From Eretmocerus hayati (lineage: Eukaryota; Arthropoda; Insecta; Hymenoptera; Aphelinidae), in NCBI GenBank assembly GCA_029851415.1, contig CM056741.1:83404282-83468281 (forward strand): DNA of 64,000 bases, written 5' to 3'. The notes below the pieces were generated by a model. That model did no database searches. It was not told the DNA's origin and saw only the letters and a program-made list of their open reading frames with translations. A program made the translations under genes and the position numbers. Shown here in pieces: positions 1-10,628 of the stretch (positions are counted from its first letter, which is position 1; each line of letters opens with the position of its first letter).

Positions 1-916
1 ATTCAATAGTAAAGTTTGCATAGGAATTTCCGGAAAAGGTATGAGTAGACCGTAGTGTCAATGATATCATTCTCGCATGAATTATGTGGCTAAAGATGAG
101 TCGATCAAAGGTTGGGGTTGTGATTATGGTTACTGAAAATGTAACCGACGTGCTTTTTCTAGACTCGATTATGAAACATTCAATTATTAGTTCTCAAAAT
201 CCTGACTTAATTCATTCGATATAACAAATTAATTCATTGTGAAAACGAGTCTGTCTAGTTTGACAATTATTTGATTCTTCAATTTTTTCGTACCTAATTT
301 ATTTGATTTTTCGAATTTGATGATCCGAGTTGAATGATTTTTCCGAGATTTTACGTAAAGTATCTCCCGCAATACCTTATAAATGAATTTCGTAGCCAAA
401 TGTGTCATTGTACGAACTGAATTTGATTTGAGTGAAAACTTATATCAAAATTTTGTCTTTTTTTCTTTCACCATTTTACTCTGCCATATACCCTGGTATA
501 TAGAAACGTGACAAATTTTATTGGCCACCCATGCAATATATAGATATAGTGACAATGCGATTAGCTAGGTTAGACTTGGCTAGTTTTTGGCCAAAGAATG
601 ATCACAATTTCTACCAGGGTAGTACGAGATTGAATTTCAGACACATTTTGTGGGTGTTGTGCGGTCAATATTGTCAGGTATTGATGCTGCGCCAACTCTA
701 AAACAGTCATGACAAGTTTCCCGACTTATAAGAATTTTGAACCCGATTTTAACATGATCATGTATGTTCATAGACTCTTATGTTTTACATGGGTATGTTT
801 TCATTTGATAGTTTTCTCTTTTCTACCCTCCATAAGTCGACAGGAACGCATTTTATCCAAAAATGTGTAGAGCAATTTTTAGTAAAAGATCTTTGGAAGA
901 TGAACAAAAAAAGTAT
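1..916. other. AT-rich DNA without recognisable gene
   Basis: No coding stretch with protein-like composition is visible on either strand. The last 80 bases (about 840-910) share wording with 2760-2890 ('tgtagagcaa' type motifs), so this end may be the flank of the repeat cluster that follows. Confidence 0.5.
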
Positions 917-1297
917 GTACCGTCAAATTGGCTAATTTTGGTACGGTTTTGGTACTTTCCATTTTGTTTGGCTTGGAATTCCTATTACATTGACAATACC
1001 CACTCCTATTAGTAGCCAATCGGAAGCTCACAGTCTCAGCTTTCAATTGACGGGCTACAAAGTTCAATTTGATGTGTCTAAGCCAGATGAGCTGTTAGCA
1101 GTTTTGTAAGTGCACCATCAAAGTTAGACCCCGATGGGGCAACTTTGGTACACTTACAAAAAATTTCAATCTTACCCACCACCATACGGAGGATCCAATT
1201 TCGAACATTCATCTTTCATGTTCTAAGCTATTTAAAATATTTATATGGTTCGACGCGCAAACTGCGTGTTTCCACGTCTCGCCGTATAGTGGCATAT

Positions 1298-1427
1298 ATG
1301 CGTCTCGTGCCAAAAACTTTGTTCTCCACGATGACCTTTGGACGTCTTCGATAACTTTGTTGGATCGGCTTCGCAGACGTCCAACAAAGTTATCGCAAAG
1401 AACAAAGATTTTTGGTTCTCGACGCAT
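1298..1427. repeat. imperfect palindrome (hairpin MITE)
   Basis: Left arm atgcgtctcgtgccaaaaac is mirrored by gtt(t)ttggttctcgacgcat on the right, with paired 'aactttgttg' blocks inside. It is absent from the second MITE copy at 55.3-56.1 kb, so it is probably an insertion of a small hairpin element. Confidence 0.6.
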
Positions 1428-1434
1428 AATATAC

Positions 1435-2227
1435 TAAGGTAACTGTGCCTAATTTGCCCCCATTCCCTAATTTGCCCCCACTTAAGTTCTCGAATGTATG
1501 CACCCACAGACCTTGCCACGCATTTTTTCATGTTTGTTAGATTGAAGTATGAGAAAATAAACGTTTTGAATCGATCCTCAATGGCACGCGCATTTCTTAG
1601 AAAAAAAAGTGGTTTTGGTACTTTCGACTTCTTTTTTGTTAGTCACTAAAAGCTATGCCAAACAAAATTGATGCAATCAATTTCAACGTGCCTTAAGTCA
1701 TTTTTTTGTCTTTGTCCCAACTTTGGAATGCTTTCTGCAAAATTGCTCAATTAGATTTTTACTGGTTCTACGCCCATATTACTAGAAAAAGTGCAGCGTT
1801 CCTAATTTGTCCCCATAATCTTTTTCCAAACTCGTTTTTCATTTCATTCAAATATCAATCTCACTCAAGAAATTCAGAAGGGGATAAAGAAGAGCTACAA
1901 AATGAGCTAAAGTACGTCTTATTTGGAGGTCTGGGAGCCGAAATATCCCGATCATACGCAAAACCCGTATAATCTCATGCAAATAGGCCTCTTTTCTACG
2001 TGTGGGGGCAAATTAGGAACACACTTTTGAAAACTCGGGAAAAATCTTCTTTAGCTAAGATTAAGATATCTCGGGTCCAATTTGTTGAAATTAAACGTGC
2101 CTTAGCTCATTTTAAAGGTCTCAAAACAAGCTTTAGAATGAGTTGAGGTACGTTGGAAAATATGGAGATGAATCAGGATGGCGAGCAAAACAGAAGTAGT
2201 GGGGGCAAATTAGGCACACTTACCTTA
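1435..2227. mobile_element. 793-bp TIR element inside the MITE
   Basis: Ends are inverted copies: left taaggtaactgtgcctaatt, right aattaggcacacttacctta, each next to a 'gccccca/tgggggc' block. Weaker internal copies of the same motif occur near 1798 and 2006. The block is missing from the corresponding point of the 55.3 kb copy, so it was inserted into that MITE. No transposase is encoded. Confidence 0.7.
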
Positions 2228-2755
2228 TTCAAGACCTCATAGACCATCACTCGACTCGAGATGAGTTGAATAGAAGCTGTCATAAAAAATTCAACCAAAG
2301 TTACCCTGCCGTCTTACGTAGAGTGGGGTAACTCTGGTCCGATTATTTCATGGGGTTTTCCCGATTTTTCAACCGTTAAAATTCCAAATGCAGTAAATAC
2401 ACCAATGTAACGATGATTCCTTCAATATGGTGATATATGTGGTCGAAATGTGTCGTTATTCACCCGTAGTTCGTTCCAGAACACTTCTTGCCAGGTATAC
2501 TAAAAGGACCACTTGCGTATCGGTGCTAAATCAGCCTTTTCGGAAAAAGCTTCAATAAATAATTACAATCATCCACGCGGGATCTGCGTCGGCTCAACAC
2601 ATTGCTTTATGCGTGTGTCAAGAGGGAAGAATCGGTTCCACATCGATAGAATCATCTACTTTGCCAAACGCAGTTCTGAAAGTCATTTTTTAGGGGTGTA
2701 CCAAAGTTCCACCCACTGTACTAAAAGTTACCCAATTTGACGGTACTCAGTTCCT

Positions 2756-3235
2756 CATATGAGGCGTCCTGTTCCCGCAGTGACGTATCTTTGTCCAAGT
2801 GCCATATTTTTCACGGGTTCAACCCCATAACTCGAAAAGAATACATTTCATCGAAACTTGTAGAGCAACTTTCTGTGGGCCTTCAAAACAAAAAAATTCC
2901 TACACATTTCTTCGTATAAGGCTTCCTGTTCCCACAAATGAAGTGTATTGATCCAGAAAAGATGATTTTGTGTTCAATATGTCGGTTTCGGCTGTTATCA
3001 AGAAAAAAATATGGATTTTGGACGAAATTACGTTTTTTTAGGAAACAGGAGGCATTGCATGAGGGAATGTGTGGAGGCCTTTTTTGTTCTCCCCTTCAAG
3101 ATCTACAGAAACTTGCTCTATACACATTTTTCGATGAGATGTATGTATTCTTTTTGATTTATGGGGTTGGAACCGTGAAAAATATGGAACTTAGACGAAG
3201 ATACATCTATTCGCAGGAACAGGAAGCCTCATATG
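2756..3235. repeat. imperfect palindrome about 480 bp
   Basis: The block from catatgaggc at 2756 to about 2890 reappears inverted at about 3100-3235, ending gcctcatatg. It lies directly beside the MITE at 917-2746. The arms are clearly homologous but diverged, which suggests an old foldback element. Confidence 0.6.
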
Positions 3236-3573
3236 AAAAAATGTGTGCAGTCCTTATTTATTTATCTTTCAAAGATTTAAAAGAAGTTGCTCCCAAAATT
3301 TTTGGATAAAAGTCGAATTATCGAGGGTAGGAAAGCTGAAAGGATCAAATAAAAGCCTATTTTATTTTTTTTTTCGCGTGCGGCTTAGGTGGCGATTTCG
3401 CTTCTTATTGGGTTTTGATCCCATAAATTTCCCTAACCATATCCAACAAGAACCCTACTTGGGGTCGGCAGTCTGAATTACAACCTTCTTCAAAAGCACC
3501 GTGCGATCGATGGATGTGGGTTGAAATCAATAATTAGGCTCGTTGAGCTCGACCGTTCCAATGGTAAATGAAT

Positions 3574-4160
3574 GCCCCATCAAACAGTGAATGTTACCTC
3601 AACGTTTCTGGAACGTTGCAATTGCAACCTTGGAACGTTCCGTAAATAGTCCGAAACCCCGTTGGTGGAACGTTTGAGCAACGTAAAATGTCTACGAGAT
3701 GTCTGTTGTCTCAACGTTCCCAGCACGTTTCTGGACGTTGCGGATATAAATAAATTAATGGATTGTTTTTTATAAATTGTTGTTCATTAGCTCTTGTTGC
3801 ATTTAATCTTTCTTGTACTATGTGGGTATGTTTCTGATTGAGCGCAAACGATGGGATTGAACGGGGATGGAGCTGATAGCTTGCGAGACACAGAATTTAA
3901 GAAACAATTTATTTATTTATTTAACAAAAAATTTTCTAAGTGGTTGCACAAAAATCATCTCGGAAACGTTTGTGCAACGTTTGAAAAACCGTTGAAATGC
4001 CCCAGAAACGTGCTGGCAACGTTGAGACAACACACATCTCGTAGACTTTTTACGTTGCTCAAACGTTCCACCAACGGGGTTTCCGACTATTTACGGAACG
4101 TTCCCAGGTCGCAATTGCAACGTTCCAGAAACATTGAGGAAACATTCACTGTTTGGTGGG
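3574..4160. mobile_element. foldback element, 587 bp
   Basis: Left arm (3574 to about 3740) begins ccccatcaaacagtgaatg; right arm (about 3965-4160) is its inverted copy, ending cattcactgtttggtggg. The arms are rich in the motif aacgtt/gaacgttcc, repeated many times. The centre (3740-3965) is AT-rich and non-coding. Typical of a non-autonomous long-TIR element. Confidence 0.75.
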
Positions 4161-5480
4161 TGACAAAATGAGAGAGAGACAGAGAGAAATGTGAAATAGG
4201 AGTAAGTATTTGACCAATTCAAAACAATCTACGGCATCGTTCTACATTGCGGGCTAACAAGCCATTATACTCATTTTTTCCCAAACTCACAATCAACGGA
4301 ACAATTGATTCTATGGTATTCGTGGTTTCCCAGTTGATTCATTCGTAAAGAATGAATCAACTGAGTTAAATTTTTTTCAACCAACTGGTTGAATTTTCAA
4401 ACACTGGTTGACCATAATTTGGTTGGAAGTCGAACAATTTTTTACAGTGTATATCGAGAAGTCTTTCAATTTTTGTCAACAGTTTCTAATGAAAATAGAA
4501 AATATCAATAGAAGTTTAAAAGATAAATTTCAAAATGCACATTTAGAAAAAAAACCGAAAAAAAATTCGGCTGCCGGGTATCGAACCCAGACCTTCCGGG
4601 TACATGTCGGGAGGAATACCACTAGACCAAAGCACGCTTGCCAGGTTATGGCTAAATGTTACATATGTTCATCGGCCCCCAAGGGGCCTGGGTTTCCAGT
4701 GTTGTTAATTTTTGCTTTCGACTCACTTATTTAGCATAACGTGTCCTCATCGGTTTCAGGATCTGAAAAAGTGGGATGTATTTTTTGGAAAAGTGTATTC
4801 TAATTTTCATTTTAAACCTAATGACCAAAAAAAACTCTGCGCTCATTTTTCTTTGAAAGATGAACAACTAATACACTGTCGATTATATCTAACAGCCGCG
4901 CGTTTAAAATTATGAATTTCATTGTCAAATTCCATAATTCCCCTTCTCCCGAAATCCTTGAATCTTTGCCATTGGTCGATCCATATAAAAGGAAATCGTC
5001 GAATTTGAATTCCCCATCATAAAGTAAATAAGACAGTTTAAGTACTCTTGCACCAATCTTTTTTCAATGCTTTTTTCACGTAGAGTAATTTGTAAAAACT
5101 GACGGCTCAGTGGAGACGCAGCATAAAGTTTTGGCTCGAGCCAAGTGTGGGATTGCAGCAGACTGTAATACCCGCTCACGCGGTGGCTCGAGCTTCTCAC
5201 TCAACTTCCCGTAGAAATCCGCCCGATGGCGCTGCGCTCGGACCATCGATCGTAGTAGAAATTTTAGCCATCGAAATAACATTGAGTTGCGGGGCCCTGA
5301 AGCAGACAGTGGCAGAACACAACACATGCTGATGTAATAGGGAACACGCATGTGTCAGATTAAGATGTTCTAGCTTATGCAGTCGATAGTCGATATGAAA
5401 AGAATAACTTCTGTGAAAACAGAATATTTTTAAACGCTATGAATTTTTTTTGAGAGTCGATTGAAATTGGGAGTGATTCG
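4161..5480. other. non-coding DNA with tRNA-like segment and GC-rich patch
   Basis: Apart from the tRNA-like piece at 4571-4645, there is a short inverted repeat near 4335-4355 (gattcattcgtaaagaatg type) and a GC-richer patch at about 5100-5330. Several frames stay open for 60-90 codons across that patch on both strands, but none reads like a known protein. Confidence 0.4.
4571..4645 (-). pseudogene. tRNA-like sequence (tRNA pseudogene or SINE head)
   Basis: On the minus strand there is an A-box-like TGGTCTAGTGGTA and, about 35 bases later, a perfect B-box-like GGTTCGATACC inside a stable T-arm (CCGGG/CCCGG type). The anticodon arm pairs only with a mismatch and an oversized loop, and I could not pair the two acceptor ends. 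This is therefore more likely a tRNA-derived pseudogene or SINE promoter than a working tRNA. Confidence 0.5.
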
Positions 5481-6235
5481 GACGCCCGTTCAAATCGATG
5501 TCACGTGATTGCTGTCTGCCGCCGAGCCGACTGTCAGCAATCCAGCCGGGTTTGTTCTGTTATGAATTCGTGGGGTAAAACCCGATTCACGAACCCGGTA
5601 ACAGGCCTGACCGCAGCGCCAGGCCTACTGTCCGTCTGGCGTGCGGACTATTATTTTGAATTTAACGCGGGTTTAGATATACTTGGGTCGTGAGTTCGCT
5701 CCGATTAAGCACAGAAGTGCAAAGGAGTTTGAGAAGAATTTAATTCATTGAATATGCTTGACAATGTGAAGCTCAAGAGCTGAGTGGATATTGAAAACCA
5801 GGAAAAATGTACAAGATAAAATTGCTATAAGTAGAAGTGCAGTCTAGGAACAGCAATCCAGAAGTAAGAATAACAAGTGCCGCTGGCTGCCGTGGCACCC
5901 GAATTTATAGCTGGTCCTCGTCTGAGCGTACGTGCATGCCGGCACTATGGGTGGTGGGGCTTGCCCACAAGCCAGAGTCTGTGCCTCGGAAAATTACAAA
6001 TGATCTGTAACGCAACGCTTTGACACGTGTCGATACTGCGTACTATCTGCGCGACTCTCGTGCGTACATCAATACTGGAAAATTCCATAGCTCGTTCACA
6101 TTTGGATGCTGCGTTATTGTAGTGTGTGCGTGTCCATACTATAAGATGGGGAGGGGAGTCCAGAGTCTATTTATATTAGAGTATTGCGTAATTCATCTCG
6201 TGCGTCGCGCTTGAAGTTGCGCAAACCATTGAGGT

Positions 6236-7462
6236 TGTTATGAATTGACTCTAATAGGTGTGCAGAAATATATATATGGGGAGTATTTACTGCTCTCAAA
6301 TGGCTTCAATACTGGCGCCAATATTTGAATTGTGAGAACTGAGTTGCGACTCTATGAGCATGGGTTGTTCTAACTATGGCATGGAAATGCCTGGAGACTC
6401 CGTAAAATCAAAAAGACTGCTATTAATTGGCAAAGCACCAAAGCTTTATTGATCTCAATTACGATGCCTATGATATGACATCGGTGTCGTCAAAATATCA
6501 AGTGTCCCCTTCTGCAGAGTTTGGGCTTTATATAGCCTGCCCTGCCTTCTCCATGACCTTCATTCTATCGATTCATTTGGGAATTGTTGACCTCGTGAGG
6601 CTGTGGAGTTTCCCGAAATCTATAGGTGTTGGCTAACGAGAAATCGGGCTCATGGAAAGTTGAGTACTTCTGATTCTGAGATTGCCAACCTTCCATTGCC
6701 TTATTTGGATTCCTGAAAGAGAAGATAATGTTTTCGGCAGATAAATTCATTATTTCCTAGTTCAATTTCCTCATCTCGCGGTTTGAAGGCTTGTCACACG
6801 TCTCATAAATCGCTTGGCCCCTTTTCATTTGGTACCTGATGCAGGGAGAGAAAGGTTTTACGGCTTTTGTGGCGTCTGTCGATAAAAATTGTCTTGACAC
6901 TATTCATAGACTATTCGAGTTGGTTATTTCCTAACTGGCATCTGTTCTCAAGTGTTCAGTTCTAAAAGCTTCGGGGAAAAGATCGAGGTTTTGCTTATTA
7001 ATTACCCTGATTGAGGCGGATTGATTTTCTTTCTCTGATCTGTGACACGATTGATATTTGGTGTCGTCACGAATTAAGGCTGTTTGAGTTGTTTATGTCC
7101 TAGTTGATTTCTAGTGAAAAGCTTCTAAGGAGGGATCGATGTCTTGCATACTAATTTCCTGTTTGATTGATTTTCTTATTCATGCTTGATGGAAACTCTA
7201 TAACTGAAGGATATTCTGCTGTTCTATAATAACCTATTCTATATATGGGTCTCCATTAGTTCACCCGGTCTCGATTTGAAATACTCCATTATTGCATTGC
7301 TAACATGTGAATACTCTTTAGCCGTAGCATGAGCAATCCCCGGCATGCGGGAGGGAGAGAGAGAGAACGTTACGATCTTTTGTTGCAGCGAGTGTGTTGG
7401 GAGACTGCCTCGCGTTTACTTGTTTGTATGTGTGTATATGACACTATTCTTGGATCATTACA
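6236..7462 (-). repeat. 3' LTR of the 12.8 kb retrotransposon
   Basis: TG...CA bounded. On the minus (sense) strand a TATA box TATATAAAG lies at 6534-6526 and a poly(A) signal AATAAA at 6450-6445, 76 bases downstream. That puts U3 at roughly 7462-6505 and a short R region just beyond the TATA box. A (GA)n run lies at about 7350-7365. It differs from the other LTR at 6811 only. Confidence 0.95.
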
Positions 7463-7475
7463 GCTCCCCCACGAA
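7463..7475 (-). other. polypurine tract
   Basis: Minus strand reads GTGGGGGAGC directly before the LTR start TGTAATG. This is the position and composition expected for the plus-strand primer of an LTR element. Confidence 0.8.
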
Positions 7476-7624
7476 TAAAAAGATTAATCTATGATTGATC
7501 CTTTTTCTTTTCATCATTTCACGATTCCACCGGAGAAAATATAATGTGAGCATCAGCCCTGTATGGTTGGCAAGAGCGACCCGCTCCTCTCCCCAACAAC
7601 GCAGAGCCTCGCGCGGGCGAGCTC

Positions 7625-7966
7625 GCGAGCGAAGCATCTGGCGAGAGGAGCCACTTGCTCTTGCCAACTCCAGAATCGGCCGCGAGCGAAGCATCTGGCG
7701 AGAGGAGCCACTTGCTCTTGCCAACTCCAGAATCGGCCGCGAGCGAAGCATCTGGCGAGAGGAGCCACTTGCTCTTGCCAACTCCAGAATCGGCCGCGAG
7801 CGAAGCATCTGGCGAGAGGAGCCACTTGCTCTTGCCAACTCCAGAATCGGCCGCGAGCGAAGCATCTGGCGAGAGGAGCCACTTGCTCTTGCCAACTCCA
7901 GAATCGGCCGCGAGCGAAGCATCTGGCGAGAGGAGCCACCTGCTCTTGCCAACCCCAGAATCCGCC
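7625..7966. repeat. 57-bp tandem array, six near-identical units
   Basis: Units start at 7625, 7682, 7739, 7796, 7853 and 7910. Copies are almost identical and GC-rich, unlike the AT-rich surroundings. Because 57 is a multiple of three and the unit lacks stops, every frame on both strands stays open, producing several artificial ORFs of 120-200 codons. The array lies in the 3' untranslated part of the retrotransposon, 150 bp from the polypurine tract. One minus frame (8079-7519, ATG start) could encode 186 aa with 19-residue repeats, but nothing proves it is translated. Confidence 0.95.
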
Positions 7967-8733
7967 GGTCCTCTCACCCGCAAAATTCGATGTAAAAGTT
8001 GCCCAGGTTGGGACGAATGAACCCTCTTGGGCTCAAACGATAGGTGGCACTCCCAACAATCGATATAGACAAGAACCATTGTTCAAAATTTGGGCGATGA
8101 CAAAAATAACCGTCGAAAATATGCATTTTCGTTCCTTCCTCCCGATTTTCTCGCTATAAGTTGGGAAATATCAGTTATTCATAATACTATATAATGAGTG
8201 TAAAACATCGAATATAAAATATGAAAGAATTGTGAGAAAAATATTTCAACCCTGCGATGTATGATGTTTAATCGAATTTGTTACTGTTATTGCAATGATT
8301 TGAATCTTTTCTGAATATTACCTGTTCACAATTTGTAACATTTTTACAAAGTTTGTAATTTTCAACAGAATATAGCACCAATTTTTGTTTTACCTCAAAA
8401 CTACCTTTTTCACTCAAAAACACCCAGCCTAACCCCTTTGAGTTCATAACAAGGATGTTGGCTGGAAGTAATCGAGCTATGATTTTATCCTTCTTGCGTA
8501 ATGTTATGATTCTGTATCAAGTATTTTGAACCTGTCCTTAAAGTGACTCCTTCTGAATGCTTTGAGACGGCTTGTAGATTTTTAAAGAATAGATATGAAA
8601 GTCAAATGGTGATTTATTCTATTGCTTTATGTTCGATCCTGCATCGCCAATGTCTGGTTTTGTATCTAATTTATTTGACTTGATTTGAGTCTAGAGAACC
8701 ATATTGCGAATTCAACCCAGAGAGCATGTTTCA
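7967..8733. other. 3' untranslated part of retrotransposon
   Basis: AT-rich DNA between the third ORF and the 57-bp array. No further coding sequence is recognised. Confidence 0.5.
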
Positions 8734-9762
8734 TCACAAGGAACCTGGCAGAGCTTTTGCTCTTATCAAAGTCCCTCGATTCAGATATTTGCGATGCGTC
8801 AAGTATATAGGCAGACAGAGTTTACATTTTATCGGACGAGGTTGGACAGTGACTACGTTACACCCTGGGCACCGGCCGCAGGACAGTCGCCCTTTCCATC
8901 CCACCAAATGTATCATGCGTACTTTCCATCCAGCTTGTTGCTGTCGCCGTGAACAGGGCACACAACTCCAATTATGCCAATCATCAGGAGCGTATATAGT
9001 AGCCTGAAGGTGATAGATTTGACTTGGGAATTTGTTGTCGGTAGTTCTACCGTGAAGCGAGAGCATAAGCTCCCATTCTTCTTCGTCATTGCTTGGCGTT
9101 GGGATTCCGTGACAAGGATCTATGATTGGGTGGAAAGCTGGGCCAAATCGGCGAACCCTTAATTGTAGCACAGCTGAGTTGTTTGCCATTTTCCTGTTTC
9201 TTATCTGCTGGAGTCGTGCAGGAACTTCCCGAGTAGGCTTAGTGGTTTCAGGATTTGTTTGTGTTCCTATTTGCTTGGTACTCCTCAGGGTAGACTCACT
9301 TGAAAAGATTGAATTTGTAACCCTGATGTCAGTCAGTTTCTGTTGTCCGTTGTTTTGTCTATGGCTCGATTTGGTAGTCAAGGTGAGCAATTCTGGAAAA
9401 CTTGGAAGAGGTTGAGTGGTTTCTCGATTAATATCTGCATATAAGTTGTCCAACAGGACTTGTGATAGCTGTGACGCTGGTTGAGGTCCTTGAGTCCCAT
9501 CTTCGAGGTCTCCCCAAATGAGATGGTCCTCATACTCCTCCACAAATTTGGAGACCTCCGGGGGTACTTCGGGCCCGTTGCCTGTTGAATCAAAACACCT
9601 TAACTCCGGACTTCCAAGGGATCGGTGGGATGATCCTTTCTCATACTCCTTGATTGGCCGATCATCCACCTTGTTAACTAAAGGAATACTGTCCTCTGAG
9701 GAGGGTGAGGTAGGAGGTGTGACTGGTTCTACTTCCAGCTTGATTTTTAATTCTGCTGCCAT
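8734..9762 (-). CDS. Cys-rich third ORF in the env position of the retrotransposon
   Basis: 342 codons from the first ATG at 9762; the frame is open slightly further up but without an ATG. It sits after pol, where env lies in gypsy-like errantiviruses, yet I see no signal peptide, transmembrane segment or furin site, so it does not look like an envelope. The N-terminal two thirds are acidic and Ser/Thr/Pro-rich, probably disordered. The last 80 residues hold a probable zinc-binding module: CxxC (WSCVPC), then GW-x3-M-x-H-x2-G, then CxxCxxC (SCGRCPGC) and a final CxxC (KCKLC). A pyrimidine-rich stretch ending TAAG at about 9837 on the sense strand could be a splice acceptor for a subgenomic mRNA. 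Function unknown; a nucleic-acid-binding accessory protein is the simplest guess. Confidence 0.75.
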   Translation of the reverse strand: MAAELKIKLEVEPVTPPTSPSSEDSIPLVNKVDDRPIKEYEKGSSHRSLGSPELRCFDSTGNGPEVPPEVSKFVEEYEDHLIWGDLEDGTQGPQPASQLSQVLLDNLYADINRETTQPLPSFPELLTLTTKSSHRQNNGQQKLTDIRVTNSIFSSESTLRSTKQIGTQTNPETTKPTREVPARLQQIRNRKMANNSAVLQLRVRRFGPAFHPIIDPCHGIPTPSNDEEEWELMLSLHGRTTDNKFPSQIYHLQATIYAPDDWHNWSCVPCSRRQQQAGWKVRMIHLVGWKGRLSCGRCPGCNVVTVQPRPIKCKLCLPIYLTHRKYLNRGTLIRAKALPGSL

Positions 9763-9927
9763 CCTGGAGAGAGGGATTTTGATATTGTTCAGAAGGAGTC
9801 CTTGAGACGTATGTTCAATAATCAATCATGTTTTGACTTAGGAAAATAGAAGTAAATGATTTTACAGAGACAAGATTCTCGAGAGAACATGGTCATTCGC
9901 TCAATGCTCTGATTGAAAAAGATAGCC

Positions 9928-9950
9928 TTTTTTTTTTTTTTTTTTTTTTT
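9928..9950 (-). repeat. A23 tract (sense strand) inside the retrotransposon
   Basis: A run of 23 T on the plus strand is poly(A) in the sense of the element. It lies just upstream of the third ORF and may be the tail of a retroposed insertion. Confidence 0.8.
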
Positions 9951-10266
9951 GGGTGTCATCCGAAAGAGCATTCCTTACGGAAATTTAGCAAAGAAAATCC
10001 CCCGAACGGTTATACCCGATTTCGTTTTAATACTTCTCCCGGGTGCTTGGGTTATGAATTTACTCCTAATCCCACTATAAGAGATGGCCTCTACGCAACA
10101 TTCAAAACAGAGAGTTGAAAGAGGAAGGTGAGCCCCTCCTCGCTCCCTCCTGTGGAATCTGCCCAATACAACTGTGGCCGCATCTAACCGTGTAGTCAAT
10201 TATGACCCACCAGCCAAGGCAACTCACAGCCGATTCCTTCTTCCTCCATTGCTCTCTCAACTCTCT

Positions 10267-10267
<1 letters not shown>

Positions 10268-10302
<35 letters not shown>
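10268..10302 (-). repeat. A35 tract (sense strand) inside the retrotransposon
   Basis: A run of 35 T on the plus strand, between pol and the third ORF, preceded in sense by AATAATAAT-like DNA. With the A23 tract it delimits a 317-bp segment (9951-10267) of no recognised content. Confidence 0.8.
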
Positions 10303-10304
<2 letters not shown>

Positions 10305-10628
10305 TATTATTGATGTGGATAATACAATATATATACATATACATATGGGGTTACAACTATGCTAACCAGGGATATAAATAGTATTGATGTGATTATGGTG
10401 GCTACATTTTTTGAAGTATAAATATAATAATTATAGATGTGAATGTTATTAATGCGCTTCTAATGGCTACCCTTTTGAAGACGCGTATAATGTAATGAAC
10501 TCTTGACTAGAGAATACTCTAACGCGATGCTAGATGTAATGTATCATTACCAAGAAGGTGTCCCTCCTACATATATTAGCATGACTCCTTGTAATATTAG
10601 TTTATGTTAGATATAGTTTTCATGCAAT

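Larger units (their letters stand above)
917..2746. mobile_element. MITE-like element, copy A (interrupted)
   Basis: Non-autonomous DNA element with inverted ends: it starts GTACCGTCAAATTGG and ends CCAATTTGACGGTAC. A second, uninterrupted copy lies at 55301-56142 (842 bp) with the same ends and matching interior blocks, such as the 'accatcactcgactc' region. Copy A is longer because at least two other elements (1298-1427 and 1435-2227) sit inside it. No ORF of note. Seen directly from the repeated ends; the superfamily is not identifiable by eye. Confidence 0.75.

Noticed and set aside
4571..4645. Functional tRNA gene
   Set aside because: A and B boxes are present but acceptor strands do not pair and the anticodon arm is irregular.
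7625..7966. CRISPR-like array
   Set aside because: No unique spacers between repeats; units are contiguous, and the context is a eukaryotic retrotransposon.
7458..8159. Five overlapping ORFs of 120-200 codons on both strands
   Set aside because: They are produced by the stop-free 57-bp repeat, whose length is a multiple of three; only the array itself is supported.
8734..9762. Envelope gene
   Set aside because: Position fits, but no signal peptide, transmembrane helix or cleavage site is visible.
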